A stretch of 64,000 nucleotides of DNA from Litorivita sp040371945. GTDB lineage: Bacteria > Pseudomonadota > Alphaproteobacteria > Rhodobacterales > Rhodobacteraceae. Numbering within the stretch: position 1 is the stretch's first letter; the number at the start of each line of letters is the position of its first letter. Location of the stretch: positions 372,001 through 436,000 of the forward strand of contig NZ_BAABWS010000001.1 of NCBI RefSeq assembly GCF_040371945.1, in the 5' to 3' direction. The notes beneath the pieces are model-generated. The model did no database searches. It was not told where the DNA came from and saw only the letters and a list, made by a program, of their open reading frames with translations. The position numbers were made by a program, and so were the translations under genes. This document shows positions 25,176 to 33,182 of the stretch, one piece after another.

Positions 25176-25209
25176 ACCACCCCGCCGCACCCAGCGGCGG
25201 GGTGGTTTG
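25176..25209 (+). terminator. Hairpin after MoxR gene
   Basis: ACCACCCCGCCGC (25176-25188) pairs perfectly with GCGGCGGGGTGGT (25194-25206) around a five-base loop, followed by only a short TTG tail. Strong stem, weak T run. Confidence 0.6.
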
Positions 25210-25419
25210 CATTCGGGCCTTACCCGCATGGCCCGCACGCGATTGAGCGCGCGGCGCGAACAATCGGTTTCCAATCCGTCGCCAGCGCGCCGATTGCGGC
25301 CAAGCGCGCCGTGCTCCATTCCCTTAGGTCATATCCGCCGCAAGTTTTTCGCAAGGCTTTCCCCTTGCATGTTGTGTGTCGCGCGGCCCCCCACAAATGA
25401 CACAACAAAAGAGAATTTC

Positions 25420-26031
25420 ATGATCAAGAAGACCCTCGCCACCCTCGCGTTTGTCGGCTTTGCCAGCAGCGCCCAAGCCGTCGTCGTCGACTTTGACTCC
25501 GTCGCAGGCGTAAGCATCGACAACAATTGGCGCTATCTGAACGTGCCCACCGAAGGGTTCACCTTTTCTGCCCCTGCCAGCATCATCGACGTCGGCACAG
25601 GGTCGCATTGGAACTTCGGTGCCCATAGCGGCGATTTTGCCCTGCTCAACAACGGCGGCACGGGCAGCATCACCGTCGCCGCTGCGGATGCGTCGGATTT
25701 CACCTTTGACGGCGTCTGGGCCAAACGCTGGGCCACCGCCCCCGAAAGCGGCACCGCGGGCGGCAATCTGTTCGGCGTGATGCAAGGCTTTAACAACGGC
25801 GCTCTGGTCTGGTCGGTCAACACCGTGCTCGACGGCAGCTATCAATTCCTTGAGGGTCAAGCCGGTTTGATTGACCAATTGGTGCTCGGCATGGGCCGCT
25901 ACTACCTGATCGACGATCTGGCGCTCAATGAAATGGCGCCCTCCGTGCCGGTCCCTGCGGGCCTGCCGTTGATCGCCTCCGGCCTCGCGGCTTTGGGCTT
26001 TTTGGGACGGCGCAAGGCGCGTAAAGCCTGA
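25420..26031 (+). CDS. Secreted protein with VPLPA-CTERM-type sorting signal
   Basis: Start ATG 25420 gives 203 residues. A signal peptide (MIKKTLATLAFVGFASSAQA) is followed by a beta-rich domain (VVVDFDSVAGVSIDNNWRYL ... GSITVAAADASDFTFDGVWAK) that looks like a small PEP-CTERM-type extracellular domain. The C-terminus is VPVPAGLPLIASGLAALGFLGRRKARKA: a proline motif, a hydrophobic helix and a basic end, as in VPLPA-CTERM proteins handled by a dedicated exosortase. No exosortase gene is in the window. It interrupts the moxR-VWA pair. Molecular role unknown; cell surface or exopolymer association is inferred from the family. Confidence 0.85.
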   Translation: MIKKTLATLAFVGFASSAQAVVVDFDSVAGVSIDNNWRYLNVPTEGFTFSAPASIIDVGTGSHWNFGAHSGDFALLNNGGTGSITVAAADASDFTFDGVWAKRWATAPESGTAGGNLFGVMQGFNNGALVWSVNTVLDGSYQFLEGQAGLIDQLVLGMGRYYLIDDLALNEMAPSVPVPAGLPLIASGLAALGFLGRRKARKA

Positions 26032-26118
26032 TATCGCGCCTTAGGCGCGCAAGGGCTGACATAACGCCCTAGGCGGGCGAGGCCTGATTTCTCCCCTGTC
26101 CCACCCTGACCTTCCCTT

Positions 26119-26149
26119 CGGCGGCCCGCGCAATCGGGCCGCCGTTTTT
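26119..26149 (+). terminator. Rho-independent terminator after VPLPA gene
   Basis: CGGCGGCCCG (26119-26128) and CGGGCCGCCG (26135-26144) form a perfect ten-base stem with loop CGCAAT, followed by TTTTT at 26145-26149. Confidence 0.9.
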
Positions 26150-26155
26150 GTCGGC

Positions 26156-26199
26156 GCCTGATCTGGGCCTGATCTGGGCCTGATCTGGGCCTGATCTGC
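26156..26199. repeat. Four tandem copies of an 11-base unit
   Basis: GCCTGATCTGG occurs at 26156, 26167 and 26178, with a fourth copy at 26189 ending in C instead of G. The 11-base period is close to one helical turn. It lies just past the terminator and before the 51-residue gene; no function is known. Confidence 0.85.
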
Positions 26200-26335
26200 C
26201 CCTGACCGGCACAGGCAAGCGAACGGAGGCGAACGGGGAGGCAGGGCTTTTGCAACCTCGGTTAACCCCCGCTTTACCATGAGCGCGTATCTTGGGCCTG
26301 CGCGCAGAAGGCGCGCCTAGCCCGAGGAGGCGACA

Positions 26336-26491
26336 ATGCCCTTTTCATTGACCCTACTGACCGTGTTCTTTCCCTTGGTGGCCTTGATAACCCTATGCAG
26401 CTTGAGCGCCTTGGCCAATCTGATCGGCCCGCGTCTGGCCCCGCTGCGCAGCAAACCGCGCCGCAGCAAACACCGCCCGCGCCGCCGCTAG
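26336..26491 (+). CDS. 51-residue single-helix membrane protein, basic tail
   Basis: A short frame with a strong ribosome site (GAGGAGGCGACA) directly before ATG 26336. It encodes one hydrophobic segment (LLTVFFPLVALITLCSLSAL, residues 7-26) and then an Arg/Lys/Pro-rich cytosolic tail (PLRSKPRRSKHRPRRR). Not recognised as a known family. The strong ribosome site and membrane-like composition argue for a real gene; lack of an independent check keeps confidence moderate. Confidence 0.55.
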   Translation: MPFSLTLLTVFFPLVALITLCSLSALANLIGPRLAPLRSKPRRSKHRPRRR

Positions 26492-26825
26492 CGCCCGCGC
26501 GCGCCATGGCGGCGGGCGATTCTTGCGCCGCGGCACAGCGGCGCAAATCACCGCCTTTGAGGGCGCGAAAACCGCAAATTTACCTTGCGTTAAGCAAATG
26601 GGCAAACAAGCCCCAAATCCCCCTCTTCGCGGCAGATCAAAGGCAAGATTTCACCAGATGTTGCCGCCAGAACACAGGTTAAACTCCTGTTTTTAAAGCG
26701 CATTTTTTACGCCGCCACATTCGGGCGCGCGCCGGCGATTCGGCCACATTCTTGCCTTAATTCGTCCCTAGAACCGACCAGATAAGAGGCGAGGTTACGA
26801 ACATCCAAGAGCGAGAAACGCCGCG
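26492..26825. other. 334-base stretch without clear genes
   Basis: AT content rises around 26570-26770. I see no inverted repeat with a T run and no credible frame. It probably carries the promoter for the following lipoprotein operon. Confidence 0.4.
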
Positions 26826-26999
26826 ATGACCGAGCAAGCAGGTAACACACCCCGACCGACCAAGACGCCTTTCGAGGTCTCTACAGGTGCGGCCGCATCC
26901 CGCAGGCTCCGGTGTCACGAGGTTTCCCCCCTTGGCCCTGTCGTGGCCACCTCCTGCATCCGCAGGTCCGGCTCCCCATGCACGTTTAAAAGTTACTGA
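26826..26999 (+). CDS. Possible 57-residue upstream frame before the lipoprotein gene
   Basis: ATG 26826 (MTEQAGNTPRPTKTPFEV) runs to TGA at 26997-26999, seven bases before the next gene. It has three cysteines near its end region (LRCHEV, SCIRRS, PCTFKSY) and no signal peptide. The ribosome site is weak. It could be a translated leader coupled to the downstream gene or a chance frame; I rate both as possible. Confidence 0.25.
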   Translation: MTEQAGNTPRPTKTPFEVSTGAAASRRLRCHEVSPLGPVVATSCIRRSGSPCTFKSY

Positions 27000-27006
27000 G
27001 AGCCGA

Positions 27007-28401
27007 ATGCGCCGAATTCATATCCCAAGCCGGTTTGTGCTGCCCTTCATGTTGATGCTGGGCGCCTGTATGCCTGGCGCCTCCGAAATGCCGACCCGCG
27101 CCATCATGGCCAGCGCGCCGCAAAGCGCCCTGCCCCCGATGAAGAGCTTTTCCACCCCGCGCCCCGAACGCCCCGTGCGCTCGAACCGCGATATTGCCCG
27201 CGATTTCTTGGAGCTGAGCTTTCAACTGGAATCGGGGCGCCAATTGCCCGCGCTGACCCGTTTTGAAGCGCCGATCTCGGTGCGCGTCACCGGCACGCCC
27301 CCCGCCAGCCTCGCGCCCGATCTCAACCGCCTGCTGCACCGGCTGCGCACCGAAGCGGGGCTGCGGATCGAGCAGATTTCCCAAGGCGAGGCCAATATCA
27401 CCATTCAGGCCGTGCCGCGCAGCGCCATTCGCGCCGCCTTGCCGCAGGCCGCCTGTTTCGTCGTCCCCAATATTTCCGACATTAGCGAATACCGCGCCGC
27501 CAAACGCAGCGCCAAAACCAATTGGGCCTTGCTCAGCGAGCGGCGCAAGCTGGCGGTCTTCTTGCCCAATGACGCCGCCCCGCAAGAGGTGCGCGATTGC
27601 CTGCACGAGGAAGTCGCCCAAGCGCTCGGCCCGCTCAACGATCTTTACCGCCTGCCCGACAGCGTCTTTAACGACGACAATGTGCATACGGTGCTGACCG
27701 GTTTCGACATGATGATCCTGCGCGCCTATTACGCCCCCGAATTGCGCAACGGCATGTCCTATAACGAGGTCGCCGCACGTCTTCCGGCGGTTCTGGCCCG
27801 TATCAATCCGGCGGGCGAGCATGTCTCGCCCATGGCCATCTCGCGCACCCCGCGCGAATGGATCCGCGCCATCCAGACCGCGCTTGGCCCGGGTGCCAAC
27901 CCGATCCAGCGCCGCACCGCGGGCGCCGAGGCCCTGCGCATCGCACAGGCGATGGGATGGACCGACCACCGCCGCGCCTTTTCCCATTACGCCATGGGCC
28001 GCCTTGCCCTCGCCAATGATCCCAATGGCGCGCAAGAGCAATTTGTCCTTGCCGAACGCTATTATGCGCAAACCCCCGGCACCAATTTGCACCGCGCCTA
28101 TGTCGCCTCGCAACTGGCCGCCTATGCGCTCATCCATGGCCGCGGCGAAGACGCGCTGCGCCTGATCGGGCCTTACCAGAACGTCGCCGCGCGCCATGAG
28201 AACGCCGCGCTTTTGTCGACCTTGATGTTGCTGCGCGCCGAGGCGCTGGAGCTTGAAGGGCGCGTGTCCGAAGGACGCACCGTGCGTCTGGACAGTCTGG
28301 GCTGGGCGCGTTACGGGTTCGGCGCGGATTGGGCCGTGCGTGCAAAACTGCGCGAAATCGGATCGCTCAGCCCGCTGAAAGGAAAGCGTGGCGCATTATG
28401 A
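27007..28401 (+). CDS. DUF2927-type lipoprotein
   Basis: Start ATG 27007 gives 464 residues; the open frame before it is not signal-like. The N-terminus (RRIHIPSRFVLPFMLMLGAC) is a lipoprotein signal with lipobox LGAC (Cys near 20). The central part (SNRDIARDFLELSFQLESG, PISVRVTG, LRTEAGLRI, CLHEEVAQALGPLNDLYRLPDSVFNDD) matches what I know as DUF2927, a predicted zincin-like domain; the HEE motif (CLHEEVAQALG) may be the metal site. The C-terminal third is helical and TPR-like (AFSHYAMGRLALAND, LHRAYVASQLAAYAL). Its stop overlaps the next start as ATGA. Function not established. Confidence 0.75.
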   Translation: MRRIHIPSRFVLPFMLMLGACMPGASEMPTRAIMASAPQSALPPMKSFSTPRPERPVRSNRDIARDFLELSFQLESGRQLPALTRFEAPISVRVTGTPPASLAPDLNRLLHRLRTEAGLRIEQISQGEANITIQAVPRSAIRAALPQAACFVVPNISDISEYRAAKRSAKTNWALLSERRKLAVFLPNDAAPQEVRDCLHEEVAQALGPLNDLYRLPDSVFNDDNVHTVLTGFDMMILRAYYAPELRNGMSYNEVAARLPAVLARINPAGEHVSPMAISRTPREWIRAIQTALGPGANPIQRRTAGAEALRIAQAMGWTDHRRAFSHYAMGRLALANDPNGAQEQFVLAERYYAQTPGTNLHRAYVASQLAAYALIHGRGEDALRLIGPYQNVAARHENAALLSTLMLLRAEALELEGRVSEGRTVRLDSLGWARYGFGADWAVRAKLREIGSLSPLKGKRGAL

Positions 28402-28565
28402 TCGTATTGGCAGGATTTGTGATCGGGTTGATTTACGGCGGGCTTTTGGCGCGCAAACGCAAAGGCAAACCGCTCGATATCTTGCAATATGCGGTGATTT
28501 ACGGGCTGATCGGCGCCTTGACGGGCCTCTTTGCCACCATCCTCACGCACCGCATCCTGATGTGA
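28398..28565 (+). CDS. 55-residue two-helix membrane protein
   Basis: The start ATG 28398 overlaps the preceding stop (ATGA), which is the best argument for translation of this small gene. MIVLAGFVIGLIYGGLLARKRKGKPLDILQYAVIYGLIGALTG is split here only by description: two membrane helices (residues 1-16 and 30-48) joined by a short basic loop with KRKGKPLD. This is a known small membrane pattern in Rhodobacteraceae downstream of DUF2927 proteins as far as I recall. Function unknown. Confidence 0.7.
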   Translation: MIVLAGFVIGLIYGGLLARKRKGKPLDILQYAVIYGLIGALTGLFATILTHRILM

Positions 28566-28640
28566 TCGCGCCGTAGCGTTCCACGTCAAAACCCGTTGAT
28601 CCCACTTGGCAAATCCCCCGCGCGGCGATAGCGTCTGCGC

Positions 28641-29825
28641 ATGTTCTTGCCCTTCTTCGAAAACCTGCGCTCCGCAGGATTGCCCGTCTCCTTGCGCGAA
28701 TACCTGACCTTTTTGGAAGGCATGCGCGCGGGTCTTGTCACCTATGACCCCGAGGCGTTTTACTACCTCGCGCGCACCGCCATGGTCAAAGACGAGCGCC
28801 ACATCGACCGCTTCGACCGCGCCTTTGCCACCTCTTTCAAGGGGCTGGAGGCGATCAGCATGGAGCAGATGCTCGAAGCCGTGGACATCCCCGAAGACTG
28901 GCTGCGCAAGATGGCCGAAAAGCACCTGACCGAGGAAGAAAAAGCCGAGATCGAGGCTTTGGGCGGCTTTGAAAAGCTGATGGAGACGCTCAAAAAACGG
29001 CTCGAAGAGCAAAAAGGCCGCCATCAGGGCGGCAACAAATGGGTCGGCACGGCGGGCACCTCGCCCTTTGGCGCCGAAGGCTACAACCCCGAAGGCGTGC
29101 GCATCGGCCAAAAGGAAAGCCGCCACCAGCGCGCGGTCAAAGTCTGGGACAAGCGCGAATTCAAGAATTTCGACGATACGGTCGAACTGGGCACCCGCAA
29201 CATCAAGGTCGCGCTCAAACGGCTGCGCAAATGGGCGCGCGACGGGGCGCATGAGGAGCTTGACCTCGACGGCACGATCCGCGCCACCGCCGAACACGGC
29301 TATCTTGACGTCAAGACCCGCCCCGAGCGGCGCAATGCGGTCAAGGTCTTGCTGTTTTTGGATGTCGGCGGCTCGATGGACCCGCATATCAAAGTGGTCG
29401 AAGAATTGTTTTCCGCCGCGCGGTCCGAATTCAAACATCTCGAACATTTCTATTTCCACAACTGCCTCTATGAAGGCGTGTGGCGCGACAACAGCCGCCG
29501 TTGGGCCGAACAGGTGCCGACCGACGAAATCCTGCGCACCTACGGGCCCGATTACAAATGCATCTTTGTCGGGGACGCCTCGATGTCGCCCTATGAGATC
29601 GCCTATCCGGGCGGTGCGAACGAACATTGGAACCCCGAAGCGGGGCAGGTCTGGCTCGAACGCACGCGCGCGCAATGGAAAAGCAATCTGTGGATCAATC
29701 CGGTGCCGGAGAAATATTGGGGCTACACCCATTCGATCCAGATGGTGTCGGAGATTTTCGAAGGCCAGATGGTGCCGATGACGCTTGAAGGGCTGGAGCG
29801 CGGGATGCGCGAGCTGACGCGCTAG
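28641..29825 (+). CDS. VWA-domain protein of CoxE type, likely MoxR partner
   Basis: 394 residues. The N-terminal half is helical (LRSAGLPVSLREYLTFLEGMRAG, LEAISMEQMLEAVDIPEDWL, EEEKAEIEALGGFEKLMETL). The C-terminal half is a von Willebrand A domain with the metal site DVGGSMD (residues about 242-248, a variant of DxSxS), then FVGDASMSPYEI. Such proteins act with MoxR ATPases in maturation of metalloenzymes or complexes. The probable ATPase is the gene at 24248-25093. Start ATG 28641 is the natural family start (MFLPFFENLRSAGLPVS). Confidence 0.9.
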   Translation: MFLPFFENLRSAGLPVSLREYLTFLEGMRAGLVTYDPEAFYYLARTAMVKDERHIDRFDRAFATSFKGLEAISMEQMLEAVDIPEDWLRKMAEKHLTEEEKAEIEALGGFEKLMETLKKRLEEQKGRHQGGNKWVGTAGTSPFGAEGYNPEGVRIGQKESRHQRAVKVWDKREFKNFDDTVELGTRNIKVALKRLRKWARDGAHEELDLDGTIRATAEHGYLDVKTRPERRNAVKVLLFLDVGGSMDPHIKVVEELFSAARSEFKHLEHFYFHNCLYEGVWRDNSRRWAEQVPTDEILRTYGPDYKCIFVGDASMSPYEIAYPGGANEHWNPEAGQVWLERTRAQWKSNLWINPVPEKYWGYTHSIQMVSEIFEGQMVPMTLEGLERGMRELTR

Positions 29826-30012
29826 CCGCCCGCTCGCCGCCGCTTCCCCCGCGATGCCACCGCCGCCCCCTGCGGGCACGGGTTTGCGCCAAAACCGCAC
29901 CGACGCGATACCGACAAAATACCGACGTGTTACCGACGCGGGTTTTGCGCCCCCTTCGCGCCCCCCTTCGCGCCCTCTTGTCAGCGCCCGCGCAAGCCGC
30001 CATATCTGGTGC

Positions 30013-30705
30013 ATGCTGCGTCTTATCCCCGTCCTGCTCGCCATCGGTTTCGGCCTCGTGATGTATTTCTTCTCGGTGCGCCGCACGCTCGCCGAGCTGG
30101 ATAACAACTCTGCCGAACTGGCCGATCCGGCCCTCAAGCAAAGCTTTGACCGGCTGGCCAAGGCGCTCGATCTGCCGCGGGTGCGGGTCTATCTTTACGA
30201 TATCGAGGCGGTGAACGGATTGGCCGCGCCGGACGGGCGTATCTTTATAACCCGTGGATTTTACAACAAATTTCGCCAAGGCAAGGTCACGGCCGATGAA
30301 TTGACCTCGGTCATCGCGCATGAGTTGGGCCATGTCGCCTTGGGCCATTCGCGTCGCCGGATGATCGATTTTACGGGGCAAAACGCGCTGCGCATGCTGC
30401 TGATGATCCTGCTGGCGCCCTTCTTGCGGCAACTGGCGGTCTATGTGGCCAATTTCATGGCCTCCGCCCTCGCCGCGCGGCTCTCGCGCAGCGATGAATA
30501 TGAGGCCGACGCCTATGCCGCCGCGCTTCTGACCAAGGCAGGGATCGGGACAGAGCCGCAAATATCCTTATTTAACAAGCTGATGGAGCTTACAGGCGGG
30601 CGCGCGGGCAATGCCCCTGCGTGGCTCTTGAGCCATCCCAAGACCGACGAACGCATTCGCGCCATCGAGGCCTTGGAGCGCAAATGGAGCGTCAGCGGCG
30701 TCTAG
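30013..30705 (+). CDS. Membrane-associated M48-family zinc metalloprotease
   Basis: Start ATG 30013 gives 230 residues; the frame upstream is proline/arginine-rich noise. An N-terminal membrane helix (IPVLLAIGFGLVMYFF) precedes the protease domain. The zinc motif is HELGH in SVIAHELGHVALGH, with the third ligand Glu in SDEYEADAYAAAL. A second hydrophobic segment (LRMLLMILLAPFLRQLAVYVANFMASALAA) lies between, as in HtpX-like enzymes, and the end LLSHPKTDERIRAI is the family C-terminus. It likely cuts misfolded membrane or periplasmic proteins. Confidence 0.88.
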   Translation: MLRLIPVLLAIGFGLVMYFFSVRRTLAELDNNSAELADPALKQSFDRLAKALDLPRVRVYLYDIEAVNGLAAPDGRIFITRGFYNKFRQGKVTADELTSVIAHELGHVALGHSRRRMIDFTGQNALRMLLMILLAPFLRQLAVYVANFMASALAARLSRSDEYEADAYAAALLTKAGIGTEPQISLFNKLMELTGGRAGNAPAWLLSHPKTDERIRAIEALERKWSVSGV

Positions 30706-30736
30706 GGACCAAGGCCCAAACCGCGCCCGACAGCGC

Positions 30737-31276
30737 CTATCCCAAAGCCTTTGCCAGCCGCGGCAATCGCGCCTTTTTGAGCAGGGCGCGCATCTGCCAC
30801 TCCTCCCCCGACAGCCGCCGCGCCTCGTCCAGAACCTGCGCTGCGACATCGGCCATCATCTGCGGATCGCACTGCCACAGCCCGTGCAAAAACCCGTCCG
30901 GATCGCGCCGCTCCAATCCTTCTTCGGCCAAAATCTGGCGCGGGAAGTCTTTGGCATTCAACGTTAAAATCATATCCGACGAGGAAGAGACCGCCGCCGC
31001 CAGAACATGGATATCGGCCGGATCGGGAAGCCAGAGCCGCGCCTCAAGCCGCGGCTGAACGCCCGTCTCGGCCTTGGGCCACGCCGCACGCAACAGCGCC
31101 ACTTCGGCCCGCGCCTGCGCCTCGCCCGTGGGGCCGATCTTGCGCGCCGCACGCGCCCATTCTTCCAAGATACGCGCCGACCAGACCGGCTCGAAGGCCC
31201 CGCGCCGCGCCGCGCCAAGGCACATCTCGCGCATCACCGTGGGAAACAACACGCAAGCGTCGAGCAGGACTTTCAC
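30737..31276 (-). CDS. PIN-domain protein without visible antitoxin
   Basis: A GTG start at 31276 (read as MKVLLDACVLF) with GAGGGCAGGG upstream gives 179 residues. PIN acidic residues are seen in LLDACVLFPTVMRE, EEWARAAR and LPDPADIHVLAAAVSSSSDMILTLNAKDF. PIN proteins are magnesium-dependent RNases, often toxins, but no VapB-like small partner is adjacent. It lies ten bases after the RlmI-like gene on the same strand, so cotranscription with an rRNA methyltransferase is likely, hinting at an RNA-related housekeeping role. Confidence 0.75.
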   Translation of the reverse strand: MKVLLDACVLFPTVMREMCLGAARRGAFEPVWSARILEEWARAARKIGPTGEAQARAEVALLRAAWPKAETGVQPRLEARLWLPDPADIHVLAAAVSSSSDMILTLNAKDFPRQILAEEGLERRDPDGFLHGLWQCDPQMMADVAAQVLDEARRLSGEEWQMRALLKKARLPRLAKALG

Positions 31277-31286
31277 GACCCTGCCC

Positions 31287-32495
31287 TCACAGCCGGAAAA
31301 ACAGCGCCTTGAGATAGCCGCTTTCGGCCAACTGCGGCAACAGCGGATGGTCCGGCCCCGCAAAGCCGGTATAGATCAACGTCCCGCGCCGGCCGCCCCG
31401 CCCGATCCCGCGCGCCGAGGCGTTGCGAAACTTGGTCAGATCCGCCGCATGAGAACACGAACACAGGCCCAGATAGCCCCCCTCGGCCACCAAAGGCGCG
31501 GCCAGACGGGCGATGCGCTCATAGGCGCGCAAACCGGCCTCAAGCGCTTGTTTATTCGGGGCAAATGCGGGCGGATCGCAGATCACCACATCAAATTGAT
31601 CGCCCTTTGCGGCCAAGGCTTCGAGCGTGGTAAAGGCATCGCCCTTGCGGGTGTCGAACCGGTCCGCCGCGCCCATGGCGCGCGCGCCGTCCTGCGCCAA
31701 GGCCAGCGCCGGATCGGAGCCGTCCACCGCCAGAGCCGAAGCCGCCCCCGCCGCCAAAGCGGCCAGCGAAAAGCCCCCCACATGGGAGAAAACATCGAGC
31801 ACCCGCGCGCCCTTTGACAAACGCGCCGCAAACTCGTGATTGGGCCGCTGGTCAAAGAAAATACCGGTCTTTTGCCCGCCGGTCAGATCGGCCATATAGG
31901 TCGCGCCATTCATCTGCACCGGCACCGGCGCATCGGGCGCAGCGCCCAGCAAAACAGAGCTTTCCTCGTCCAGACCTTCAAGGCTGCGCGCACGGCCCGA
32001 GGCGTTTTTGAGGATATTCTTGACGCCCGTCACCTCGGCCAGAGCCGCCGCCAGCGCGTCGATCATCACCTCGGCATAGGCCGCGTTGGGCTGCACCACG
32101 GCGGTATCGCCAAAGCGGTCGATCACCACCCCTGGCAGCCCGTCAGATTCGGCATGGATCAACCGGTAAAACGGCGCATCATATAGGGTTTCGCGCACCG
32201 CCAGCGCGCGGCGGATTTTGGCGGCAAACCACGCCTGATCAATCACCGCGTCCAGATCGCGCTCCAACACCCGCGCGGTGATCCGGCTTGAGACATTGAC
32301 CGCGACAATGGCCATCGGGCGGCGTTCGGCATCCTCCAGCACCGCCAAAGACCCTGCGGCCAAGGATTTGGCGCGCCGGTCGAGGACAAGCTCGTTGGCA
32401 TAGACCCAAGGGAACCCGTGACGGATGGCCTGCGGCTTGGTCTTGGGCAGTAGGCGAATGACGGGCAATGAAGCGGAAAAGGAGGGCTGGTTCAT
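31287..32495 (-). CDS. rlmI: RlmI-like 23S rRNA cytosine-5 methyltransferase
   Basis: 402 residues with an N-terminal PUA domain (HGFPWVYANELV, GSLAVLEDAERRPMAIVAVN), the central EEHEE-like part, and a Rossmann methyltransferase domain. SAM-binding is at VLDVFSHVGGFSLAALAAGA; the catalytic region is VVICDPPAFAPNK and LGLCSCSHAADLTKF with a candidate catalytic Cys. RlmI makes m5C in 23S rRNA. A related name is RlmK/I-like class I SAM methyltransferase; substrate is inferred from family. First gene of a pair with the PIN gene. Confidence 0.88.
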   Translation of the reverse strand: MNQPSFSASLPVIRLLPKTKPQAIRHGFPWVYANELVLDRRAKSLAAGSLAVLEDAERRPMAIVAVNVSSRITARVLERDLDAVIDQAWFAAKIRRALAVRETLYDAPFYRLIHAESDGLPGVVIDRFGDTAVVQPNAAYAEVMIDALAAALAEVTGVKNILKNASGRARSLEGLDEESSVLLGAAPDAPVPVQMNGATYMADLTGGQKTGIFFDQRPNHEFAARLSKGARVLDVFSHVGGFSLAALAAGAASALAVDGSDPALALAQDGARAMGAADRFDTRKGDAFTTLEALAAKGDQFDVVICDPPAFAPNKQALEAGLRAYERIARLAAPLVAEGGYLGLCSCSHAADLTKFRNASARGIGRGGRRGTLIYTGFAGPDHPLLPQLAESGYLKALFFRL

Positions 32496-32552
32496 ACCGC
32501 CCTCCTTAATCGTGTTTGTGGCGCGGGGGAAGCCCCGCCATGCGCCGCGCGA

Positions 32553-33182
32553 TCAGTTTTGGATCGCGGCGGTTTTCTCGGGCTCCGGCCGTGTCGGGTC
32601 GGTCAATTCCTTATGGAAGACCTTGGCCAGATGCTCTGTGATGCGCACCTTTTGGGTGATGCCGTGGTTCTCGTGATAGATCGCCTTGGCCCCGCCGTAC
32701 GCTTCCAGATCGGCTTCGATCAAACGCGCAGGCGCCACCACCGCACCGGTCGAGGGATCGGTCAAGGTCATGATAAACTTAAGAGAATGCACCCCGCCAA
32801 TTGTATAGCGGGCCTTTTCGGTCAACGCGTGAAAGCGTTTGATTTCGATCTGGGCCACCACCGGAACCGAGCCTTTGACCTGCTCGGTGCCGCGTTCGAA
32901 AGCGGTTTTGAAAATCGCCTCGATCTGGCGCAAACGGTTGCCCGGCGCATCTTCGCGCCAGACCACATCGCCCAAGGGGTAATACATATTGGCCTCGGAG
33001 ACGCGCAAGCTGTCGGGCGCGACGATATTGTAGCCGACGATATTCACGTCAAGCGGCGCGGTGGCCATCTGCTGGTGCGTTTGCGTCTCCAGCGGCGCGT
33101 TGCGCGTGGCGGTATCAACCGAGGCGCACGCCGAAACGCTCAGCCCCATCATCATGAGTGCGATTACACGGATATGTTTCAT
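32553..33182 (-). CDS. Lipoprotein of unknown function
   Basis: 209 residues with a lipoprotein signal (MKHIRVIALMMMGLSVSAC, lipidated Cys at 19). The mature part has strands NIVGYNIVAPDSLRVSEANMYYPLGDVVWRED, a helix RLRQIEAIFKTAFERG, then VVAQIEIKRFHALTEKARYTIGGVHSLKFIMTLTD, shaped like a periplasmic beta-sandwich. I recall a Rhodobacterales family of this type (possibly DUF6778), unverified. It is upstream of the RlmI-like gene, separated by 57 bases, and its promoter must lie in the 33183-33595 gap. Confidence 0.7.
   Translation of the reverse strand: MKHIRVIALMMMGLSVSACASVDTATRNAPLETQTHQQMATAPLDVNIVGYNIVAPDSLRVSEANMYYPLGDVVWREDAPGNRLRQIEAIFKTAFERGTEQVKGSVPVVAQIEIKRFHALTEKARYTIGGVHSLKFIMTLTDPSTGAVVAPARLIEADLEAYGGAKAIYHENHGITQKVRITEHLAKVFHKELTDPTRPEPEKTAAIQN

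Noticed and set aside
26101..26300. CRISPR-like array suspected from the short repeats near 26.16 kb
   Set aside because: The 11-base units are directly adjacent with no spacers, and no cas genes are present.
28311..30161. 616-codon minus-strand frame opposite the VWA gene
   Set aside because: Antisense to a gene with an intact VWA metal site and normal length; composition is typical of mirror frames.
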